The translations under genes and the position numbers were made by a program. Below the pieces are notes generated by a model that made no database searches, had not been told where the DNA came from, and saw nothing but the letters and a program-made list of their open reading frames with translations. A DNA stretch of 6,999 nucleotides from JAHEJB01 sp037969195. Its GTDB lineage: Bacteria; Bacteroidota; Rhodothermia; Rhodothermales; Rubricoccaceae. Shown here piece after piece: positions 1-5,456 of the stretch. Positions within the stretch are counted from its first letter, which is position 1, and the number at the start of each line of letters is the position of its first letter. Location of the stretch: positions 1-6,999 of the forward strand of contig JBBKWZ010000144.1 in the NCBI GenBank assembly GCA_037969195.1. The letters run 5' to 3'.

Positions 1-52
1 AGAGGAAGCTACGGCTTGCGACGATGATTCCGAATCGTCCTTCCTAACCTGC

Positions 53-649
53 TCAGACGTCGATCAAGTTTGCAAACTGCGTTGTTAGCATGCGATAGAG
101 ACGATGTAGAGGAAGACCGACAACGTTGTAATAGTCGCCATCGATACGTGAAACAAACAACGCCCCGTAGTCATCCTGGATGCCGTATGCGCCTGCCTTG
201 TCCATCGGAGACCCGCTCGCGACGTAGCGCGAAATCTCCTCCATTGAAAGTGACGAAAAGGTCACGCGCGTCACTTCATGACCAGTGACGACACGCCCCG
301 ACGATGGATGGACGAGCGCCAGGCCAGTGTACACGGTGTGAATCATCCCGCTCAAACGACTCAGCATCTCAGAAGCCTCGATTTCGGTTCGAGGTTTACC
401 AAGGACATCGTCTTCAAAGACGACGACCGTATCGGCGCCCAACGTCAGCGCGTCCGGAAATTGAAGACCAACGGATTCAGCTTTTTGCCTTGCCAACGCC
501 TCGACAGCCTCGCCAGGAATTTCACTCTCCGGCCATATTTCTTCAAACGAACTGGGGACGACAGAAAACGGAATGTCCAGCCGACGAAGCAGCTCGCTTC
601 TTCTCGGCGAACGCGAAGCTAGAACCAGTGGGACGCTAAGGGTAAACAA
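53..649 (-). CDS. maf: Maf/YhdE-type nucleoside triphosphate pyrophosphatase (dTTP/UTP class)
   Basis: This is a cytoplasmic house-cleaning enzyme that hydrolyses non-canonical or excess nucleoside triphosphates to monophosphate plus pyrophosphate. At 198 aa it is normal for the family. Visible motifs are the N-terminal LASRSPRRSELL (about 10-21), Glu36/Glu37, Lys56, GADT with catalytic-type Asp73, GKP at 84-86, HTVYTG at 104-109, and DKAGAYGIQ at 150-158. The AGAYGIQ signature matches the YhdE/dTTP-UTP pyrophosphatase class rather than the YceF/m7GTP class; that sub-assignment rests on known family signatures. The start is TTG (647-649): an in-frame TGA lies immediately upstream, so no longer start exists, and no ATG occurs before the conserved motif. 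No Shine-Dalgarno is visible. It lies 63 nt downstream of the lnt homologue on the same strand and is probably its operon partner. Identity is secure; the exact start is slightly less so. Confidence 0.95.
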   Translation of the reverse strand: MFTLSVPLVLASRSPRRSELLRRLDIPFSVVPSSFEEIWPESEIPGEAVEALARQKAESVGLQFPDALTLGADTVVVFEDDVLGKPRTEIEASEMLSRLSGMIHTVYTGLALVHPSSGRVVTGHEVTRVTFSSLSMEEISRYVASGSPMDKAGAYGIQDDYGALFVSRIDGDYYNVVGLPLHRLYRMLTTQFANLIDV

Positions 650-712
650 TCAGTCAGGAATACGTGTCTCTGCTGCACGCGCCAACACTCGATCCGTTTC
701 CCGCCGTGCCGA

Positions 713-2308
713 TTAAGACTCTTTGCGCCGATAGAAAACAGACTGTATCCCGAGCAGCAAGAGCAACCCGGTCGCCGGGATTAGGCTATAGCGGCCAGGC
801 CAATCGCCGAACTTCGCGTATACAGTTTGCTCACTCCTGAGGGGGATCTCACGTCTGGCCACCTCTTCCTGCATCCATCCCGCTATGCGCTCTATTTGCC
901 CGTCGGGATATACGATACCGGATGTCCCGTTCACCGTTGAAACAACGACAGTACGACGGTTCTCAATTGCGCGCAACCGCGTCAGGCCGAGGTGTTGAAC
1001 CGCATTTGGGGAATAGCTCCACCATCCCTTCTGTGCCAGGTTTACGAGTACGTCCGCGCCGTTCGCTACGTACCCCCGCACGTAGTCGCCGTTCAATGAC
1101 TCAGATCCGATCATAGCACCTGCAGTGAAATCACGACCCTGAAGCAGATTCGACTGGTTGCCAAACTCCAGGTGCGCCTCATCAGTTTGCGGTAGTGTCA
1201 TCGCGTCGAGAATTGGGCTGCGCTGCAAGAAGGGGATGACTTCTGCCAGCGGGACCATGTGGCTCTTGGCATACTCTTGCGGCTGTTCGTTGCCTTCAAA
1301 CAGCATGGCTGTGTTGTAATACGCGTTGCCACCTCCACGATTCGTAAATGCGCCTGCGATCAGACTGAGTTGGCGATTGTCTGTCCATGCAGATAGCCTG
1401 GTGTACAGGCGGTTCTGTCTATCGCTTTCGTTAAAGACTGGCAGCGAGGCCTCTGGCCAAACGAGTAGATCGATTTGTCCTCCATCAACCTGTGAGGCTG
1501 GCATGACGACGCCGCTGCGCTGGTTGATTAGGTGGTCCGAAAGCGTTGCCAGATTATCGACTCGCGTTCCGTCGGTAGCATCTGCCCAGAGGCTGACCTT
1601 AACTGCTGGCTGGACTATTCCAACTTGGATGCTGCGATCCGAATGGCTTAAGGCTACGGTCTTGGAATCTCCATAGACTGCGAGTCCTGCAAACATGGCC
1701 ACCATGCTCAATGCAATCAGTGACCGCCATCCCGGGATTGCTCCCGAGCGATAGGCAACAGACACGAAGGTCATCCCGAGAATATTCGACACCAAAACGC
1801 CCAAAGTCAGGAGTCCGACGCCTCCAATATCCGCCTGCTGATTAAACAAGAGTGCATCGGCCTGCGTGTGCCCGAGGAGTAACCAGGGGAAGCCAAATGG
1901 ACCGTGCGCCATCAAGAACTCAACCGCAAGGATGTTGACCACGAGTGCCACAATTCCCATAACCAAACCGAACCGCTTCCGAACCAGCAATGCCAACGTG
2001 AACGCGATGGTGTGGGGAAGGGGAAGCAGAAGGAGTCCTGCGCCGGAAAGGAGGCCAACCGTAATGGACGAGTGCAGGAGCATCCAGAAGCCTGCGATGA
2101 TCGTCATGAACAGGAAGGCGACGTAGGTTTCCCGAAATACTGTCATCGGTTCTTTCAGGAGGCTCCAACGGATTAGGAGCGGCACCAGCGCAATCCACGC
2201 CAGTGGGTACAGGCCGTAGGGTGGCATACTCAGGCCGAGGAGTATGCCGGAACTCATCGCCCAGGCGGGATGCGAAAGGCGGATGAGTAGCGGGTTTGGT
2301 GACCGCAT
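713..2308 (-). CDS. lnt: Apolipoprotein N-acyltransferase (Lnt) homologue lacking the catalytic cysteine
   Basis: Lnt is an inner-membrane enzyme that adds the third acyl chain to lipoproteins, using a periplasmic nitrilase-fold domain with a Glu-Lys-Cys triad. At 531 aa this is normal length. An N-terminal block of about seven hydrophobic segments (about 18-213) is followed by the nitrilase domain (about 226-485) and a C-terminal membrane segment (about 506-526) ending in RRK. Seen conserved: VWPEASLP with Glu286, AKSHMVPLAE with Lys348 and Glu356, and GWW...QH...RLRAIENRR (428-452). The block that should read ICYE or ICFE is I400-G401-S402-E403, so the acyl-accepting Cys is Gly and the neighbouring aromatic is Ser. 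No cysteine occurs anywhere in the protein. The usual NLTND block reads NLAQK, and NTG near 460 reads VNG. The frame is intact, so this looks like a maintained, altered homologue rather than decay. Classical Lnt activity is doubtful; it could be a pseudoenzyme, a paralogue, or use other chemistry. The ATG at 2306-2308 is the first good start; no Shine-Dalgarno is seen. Confidence 0.88.
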   Translation of the reverse strand: MRSPNPLLIRLSHPAWAMSSGILLGLSMPPYGLYPLAWIALVPLLIRWSLLKEPMTVFRETYVAFLFMTIIAGFWMLLHSSITVGLLSGAGLLLLPLPHTIAFTLALLVRKRFGLVMGIVALVVNILAVEFLMAHGPFGFPWLLLGHTQADALLFNQQADIGGVGLLTLGVLVSNILGMTFVSVAYRSGAIPGWRSLIALSMVAMFAGLAVYGDSKTVALSHSDRSIQVGIVQPAVKVSLWADATDGTRVDNLATLSDHLINQRSGVVMPASQVDGGQIDLLVWPEASLPVFNESDRQNRLYTRLSAWTDNRQLSLIAGAFTNRGGGNAYYNTAMLFEGNEQPQEYAKSHMVPLAEVIPFLQRSPILDAMTLPQTDEAHLEFGNQSNLLQGRDFTAGAMIGSESLNGDYVRGYVANGADVLVNLAQKGWWSYSPNAVQHLGLTRLRAIENRRTVVVSTVNGTSGIVYPDGQIERIAGWMQEEVARREIPLRSEQTVYAKFGDWPGRYSLIPATGLLLLLGIQSVFYRRKES

Positions 2309-2351
2309 GCGCGCTAGTGGAGACAGAAGTGCATTGAGAGTCTCGCAGGGT

Positions 2352-2383
2352 ATCGGCTCCCGAGAACATGAACTATAGCCGAT
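2352..2383. repeat. 7-bp inverted repeat in the divergent intergenic region
   Basis: ATCGGCT (2352-2358) and AGCCGAT (2377-2383) are perfect inverted copies separated by 18 nt, placed between the divergent lnt-like and parA genes. Such spacing would suit a dimeric regulator binding on one DNA face. However, a 7-bp match with free spacing is expected roughly once by chance in 145 nt, so this is only a candidate operator. Confidence 0.2.
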
Positions 2384-2413
2384 TGGCCGTGGTGAAAGCG
2401 CGTGCTAACTTGG
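2383..2413 (+). promoter_or_regulatory. Candidate Bacteroidota-type promoter for parA
   Basis: TTG at 2383-2385 is followed after 20 nt by TAACTTGG at 2406-2413, one mismatch from the Bacteroidota -7 element TAnnTTTG, with spacing in the usual range relative to a -33 TTG. It would start transcription about 30-35 nt before the parA ATG. It overlaps the right arm of the inverted repeat by one base. The call depends on the host being Bacteroidota-like, and such short matches occur by chance. On the other strand a TATAGT resembling a -10 box lies at about 2373-2378, without a convincing -35. Confidence 0.25.
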
Positions 2414-2453
2414 TTCCTGCTCGCGCCAACTCCCCATTACGTCCCCCTGTCGC

Positions 2454-3347
2454 ATGCCGGTTATTACCATCTGTAACCACAAAGGTGGTACAGGTAAGAC
2501 GACAACAGTAATGCATCTCGCCGCCGCAATCGGCCTCAGCGGCAAGCGGGTTCTTGTGGTTGATCTTGATCCACAATGCTTCCTTACACAAATGATGGGG
2601 GCGAAGGAGCCAGAGCCAGCGGCGTCGTCTCTTGCCTTGGTGACTCATGGTGCGACCCTTCGGAGTCTTCCTGTGGTGAAGGCAAGCGGATTCGATATGC
2701 TTCCGGCGACGCAGTACATGACGCGCGCACAGAAGAAACTAAATGGTCCAATGGACTCGTTCTGGATCAAGGAAGCGCTCGCGGCGGGACACGACTACGA
2801 CATTGTGCTATTTGATACGGCCGCTGCGCTCTCTGTCTATACGCTGAACGCCCTCGTTGCAAGCGATCACGTCCTGGTGCCTGTGACTCCTGAGTACCAG
2901 CCCGTTGTAGGCGCGGGGCAAACGTGGCAAACGTGCAAACTCGTTCGCGAGAAGCTCAACCCAAATCTGACAGTTCCGCTATTTCTGCTTACGCAAGTTG
3001 ACGCTCGCAAACGTGACCATGCTGCCTATTCAGAGTACGTCCGGTCAACGTACGAGGGTAGGGTGATGGATTCTGTTGTGCGTACGTGTGCTACGTTGGC
3101 AGAAACAGCGCATGATGGCAGCACAGTATTTGATCGCGACCTCGTCTCGCGCGGTGCCCGGGATTATGCAAATGCGGCCGACGAACTCAACCAACACATC
3201 TACGCGGAGTCAATCCAGGAGCCCCTTGATACAGAGCCCGTTGAGGATATTCTCGGCGTCGAGGGTGAAGTTGAAGTCGCGAGTCATGCGGGTGCAGGCG
3301 GCGGAGGTGCCGCCCTGCACGCCTGGGTTCCCTTGAACCATTGCTGA
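2454..3347 (+). CDS. parA: ParA/Soj-family deviant Walker ATPase, orphan
   Basis: This is a cytoplasmic P-loop ATPase of the ParA/MinD class, whose members position DNA, protein clusters or membrane complexes through ATP-dependent dimerisation. Seen: deviant Walker A KGGTGKTT (10-17, signature Lys10 and Lys15), Walker A' VLVVDLDPQ (33-41), Walker B DIVLFD (116-121), and the VDARKRDH...RTCATLAETAHDG region (182-222) typical of Soj-like proteins. After Walker B the usual PP(S/A) reads AAA. There is no N-terminal helix-turn-helix, so it is the short chromosomal or orphan type rather than a plasmid P1-type ParA. The core ends near residue 250; the last 45 or so residues are an acidic stretch and then a Gly/Ala-rich tail (about 279-288), which is not family-like. 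No parB lies beside it; instead its TGA overlaps the next gene's ATG by one base. The ATG at 2454 is the start because the conserved beta strand begins at once. No Shine-Dalgarno is visible. Its cargo is unknown. Confidence 0.9.
   Translation: MPVITICNHKGGTGKTTTVMHLAAAIGLSGKRVLVVDLDPQCFLTQMMGAKEPEPAASSLALVTHGATLRSLPVVKASGFDMLPATQYMTRAQKKLNGPMDSFWIKEALAAGHDYDIVLFDTAAALSVYTLNALVASDHVLVPVTPEYQPVVGAGQTWQTCKLVREKLNPNLTVPLFLLTQVDARKRDHAAYSEYVRSTYEGRVMDSVVRTCATLAETAHDGSTVFDRDLVSRGARDYANAADELNQHIYAESIQEPLDTEPVEDILGVEGEVEVASHAGAGGGGAALHAWVPLNHC
3292..3320 (+). promoter_or_regulatory. GC-rich hairpin with GGAGGT loop at the 3' end of parA
   Basis: GTGCAGG (3292-3298) and CGGC (3299-3302) pair with GCCG (3309-3312) and CCTGCAC (3314-3320), giving 11 base pairs with a single bulged C (3313) and a six-base loop, GGAGGT. 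The loop is a perfect Shine-Dalgarno core. The hairpin ends 26 nt before the ATG of the DinB-like gene. No T-run follows, so it is not an intrinsic terminator. It could hold ribosomes or affect coupling between the two genes, or it may only reflect GC-rich codons for the Gly/Ala tail. The pairing is seen in the sequence; the function is a guess. Confidence 0.4.
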
Positions 3348-3877
3348 TGGACATCACACCAGCTTACTTGAGTCCTGAGTCTGGCGAGTACCCCGCGTAC
3401 TACAGCGGCTACTATTCCAAGATGCCCGGCGGGGATGTATTCAAGCTCTTGGAGAGCCAGCCCCAGGCCTTGGACGCACTGGTTGGCGGACTCAATGTCA
3501 CTCAACAACTTTTCCGCTACGCCGACGATAAGTGGAGCGTAAAAGAGGTGGTAGGCCATCTGGTCGACACGGAACGTATTTTTTCGACCAGAGCACTGCG
3601 GATTATGAGGGCAGATGTAGCGCCTCTGCCGGGCTACGACCAGAACGCGTACGTGGATTCGGGGGAGTTTGATAATCGATCCATGGCGTCAATCCTCACG
3701 GAGTTCGGAGCGCTCCGCCGATCAAACGTTTTGTTTCTAGAAGGACAATCGCCGGATGTCTATGCGAGACGAGGCATAGCCAGCGACAGACCGGTAAGCG
3801 TACGAGCTATCGTCGTAGTGATGGCTGCGCACGTTGAGCATCACATGGCGATCCTGCGAGAACGCTACCTCGCGTAG
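3347..3877 (+). CDS. DinB-like (DinB_2/YfiT-type) four-helix-bundle putative metal-dependent protein
   Basis: This 176-aa cytoplasmic protein belongs to the DinB/YfiT-like superfamily, four-helix bundles that bind a divalent metal through three histidines; some members are thiol transferases, but most have no known reaction. It is unrelated to DNA polymerase IV, also called DinB. Seen: FRYADDKWSVKEVVGHLVDTE (about 56-76) with His71, and AAHVEHHMAIL (160-170) with His162, His165 and His166, giving the expected metal ligands. The N-terminal 25 residues are rich in Tyr, Ser and Gly, and the middle block RIMRADVAPLPGYDQNAYV matches a soluble subfamily I recall from Bacteroidota and related phyla. 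The start is ATG 3347-3349, overlapping the parA stop as TGATG; a TTG at 3341 would add two residues but is less likely. No Shine-Dalgarno lies at proper distance, so translation is probably coupled to parA. The family call is firm; the substrate is unknown. Confidence 0.88.
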   Translation: MDITPAYLSPESGEYPAYYSGYYSKMPGGDVFKLLESQPQALDALVGGLNVTQQLFRYADDKWSVKEVVGHLVDTERIFSTRALRIMRADVAPLPGYDQNAYVDSGEFDNRSMASILTEFGALRRSNVLFLEGQSPDVYARRGIASDRPVSVRAIVVVMAAHVEHHMAILRERYLA

Positions 3878-3956
3878 TGCTGATACACCGCTCTGGCATC
3901 TCGACGCCTGTGTGCGATATTCGGGCGGTCCTCCAACTGTCTTACAACTCACACTC

Positions 3957-5456
3957 ATGAAGGCATCCGAGCAACGGTTCTCCTCGAGGTGGGGGTTGTT
4001 TTTGAGCGTGCTAGGCATCGCCGTCGGTACGGGTAATATCTGGCGTTTCCCGCGCATCGCCGCCCAGAATGCAGGCGATGGCGGCGCGGGAGCCTTCCTC
4101 GTTGCATGGCTGGTGTTCCTGCTCGTGTGGAGTATCCCGCTGATCATCGCCGAATATGCGCTTGGCCAGCGCGGGCGGATGGGCACTATCGGCACGTTTT
4201 CGAAGCTGACGAACGGCAAATTTGCATGGATGGGCGCCTTCGTCGGATTCGTGGCCACGGCCATCATGTTCTACTACAGCGTGGTGGCTGGGTGGTGTGT
4301 GTACTACACGGGCACATCGCTCTTCAGTGGATTGCCAATCTCACTGGAATCGGCCCACGCAACGTGGAATGGCTTCCAGACCTCAGGCTTCCCAATTGTG
4401 TTCCACGGTTTGGCGATGACACTCGGCGCGTTTGCGTGCTGGCAGGGCGTGCGCTCTATCGAGCGGGCCAACAAGGTCCTTGTGCCGACACTCTTGGTGA
4501 TCGTAGTGATTTCCGTCATCCGCGCGGTCACCTTACCCGGTGCAGGCGCTGGCATTGCCTATTTATTCACGCCCGATTGGGCCACGCTAGGTTCGCCCGA
4601 TATTTGGTTGCAGGCGCTCACCCAGAATGCCTGGGATACGGGAGCTGGTTGGGGCCTGATACTCACGTACGGCGCATACATGAAGAAGGAGCACGGCGTC
4701 GTCCGCAACGCCGTGCTGACCGGCGTAGGTAACAACACAGTCTCGTTGCTGGCGGCAACCATGGTCTTTGGGATCGTATTCGCCGTACTCGGACAGCAAA
4801 TGGAAACGCCCGAGATCCTCGCAACCATGCAGGAGAGCGGGCCTTCATCTACCGGCCTCACGTTCATCTGGATGCCGCAACTGTTTGCAAAAATGGCGTT
4901 CGGGAAACCGCTAGCCATTCTGTTCTTCCTTGCCCTGGCATTTGCCGCCCTTTCCTCTTTGATTTCAATGATCGAACTGGCGACGCGTAATCTGGTAGAC
5001 CTTGGATTCAAGCGTCCCAAGGCTGTTCTTGTGGTTGCGGGTGGTGGATTTCTTCTCGGCGTGCCAAGTGCACTTAACACGACCTTTCTGGCAAATCAGG
5101 ACTTCGTCTGGGGTGTCGCACTGATGATTTCTGGCGCCTTCGTTGCGTTTGCAGTTATGAAGTACGGCATCAAGCGTTTGCGCACGGAGGTAGCGACGCC
5201 GACCGACTGGAGTATTCCTGGAGCATGGAATGGCGTGATTCGTTTCCTCGTGCCCGTGCAGGCAGGCGTGCTACTCGTGTGGTGGCTCTGGCAAGCCACA
5301 ACGGAAGGTTTCGCTACGCGCTGGTACGATCCACTTGAAACCTACAGTGCGATGACGTGCCTTGTGCAGTGGGCAGTTGTGCTGGTCGCATTTATCGCAC
5401 TAAATCGTTGGCTGGCCGTGCGGACCGAACGAGGCGCGCTCTACGAGGATTCATGA
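3957..5456 (+). CDS. Sodium-dependent transporter, neurotransmitter:sodium symporter (NSS/SNF) family
   Basis: This inner-membrane secondary transporter has the LeuT fold and probably takes up an amino acid or related amine with Na+. At 499 aa it shows 12 hydrophobic segments. TM1 carries G20-I-A22-V-G-T-G-N27-I-W-R30-F-P, numbered as in LeuT, with the Na1/Na2 residues Gly20, Ala22, Val23 and Asn27 conserved. TM6 reads NAWDTGAGWGLILTYGAY (224-241), and TM8 AALSSLISMIE (330-340) supplies the Na2-type Ala330, Ser333 and Ser334. By alignment to LeuT by eye, Thr254 becomes Asp227, Asn286 is Asn259, and Glu290 becomes Ser263, which may alter the ion or chloride site. A three-residue insertion (NAGDGGAGAF, 38-47) follows TM1. 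The ATG at 3957 is chosen because the family N-terminus (short tail, then RWGLFLSVLG) starts there; an upstream start at 3834 would overlap the DinB-like gene and add 41 unrelated residues. It lies 79 nt after the DinB-like gene; its stop overlaps the M14 start. Substrate not predictable. Confidence 0.95.
   Translation: MKASEQRFSSRWGLFLSVLGIAVGTGNIWRFPRIAAQNAGDGGAGAFLVAWLVFLLVWSIPLIIAEYALGQRGRMGTIGTFSKLTNGKFAWMGAFVGFVATAIMFYYSVVAGWCVYYTGTSLFSGLPISLESAHATWNGFQTSGFPIVFHGLAMTLGAFACWQGVRSIERANKVLVPTLLVIVVISVIRAVTLPGAGAGIAYLFTPDWATLGSPDIWLQALTQNAWDTGAGWGLILTYGAYMKKEHGVVRNAVLTGVGNNTVSLLAATMVFGIVFAVLGQQMETPEILATMQESGPSSTGLTFIWMPQLFAKMAFGKPLAILFFLALAFAALSSLISMIELATRNLVDLGFKRPKAVLVVAGGGFLLGVPSALNTTFLANQDFVWGVALMISGAFVAFAVMKYGIKRLRTEVATPTDWSIPGAWNGVIRFLVPVQAGVLLVWWLWQATTEGFATRWYDPLETYSAMTCLVQWAVVLVAFIALNRWLAVRTERGALYEDS
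5445..5449 (+). promoter_or_regulatory. Shine-Dalgarno-like GAGGA before the M14 gene
   Basis: GAGGA lies inside the end of the transporter gene, 6 nt before ATG 5456 and 3 nt before the in-frame ATG 5453. The spacing favours ATG 5456. It is the only usable SD-like site in front of any gene in this window. Confidence 0.4.

Noticed and set aside
23..40. ACGATGATTC / GAATCGT near-palindrome downstream of maf
   Set aside because: The arms almost touch, leaving no loop, and no T-run follows on the minus strand, so it does not work as a terminator.
278..639. Plus-strand open frames opposite maf
   Set aside because: They lie entirely antisense to a well-supported maf gene, their translations are Arg/Ser/Pro-rich with no recognisable motif, and there is no ribosome site.
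1920..2369. Minus-strand 149-aa open frame overlapping the lnt start
   Set aside because: It shares the strand with lnt in another frame, and its product is Pro/His/Arg-rich and unlike any family; it is a frame shadow of the lnt transmembrane region.
3292..3320. Reading the hairpin as an intrinsic terminator
   Set aside because: The bases after the stem are GCCTGGGTTCCC rather than a T-tract, and the hairpin is inside the parA coding sequence.
3834..3956. 41-residue N-terminal extension of the transporter
   Set aside because: It would overlap the DinB-like gene, is not hydrophobic or family-like, and the normal NSS N-terminus begins at ATG 3957.
3878..3956. Search for a promoter or terminator between the DinB-like gene and the transporter
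   Set aside because: No convincing -35/-10, TAnnTTTG element, hairpin with T-run or Shine-Dalgarno was found in these 79 nt.
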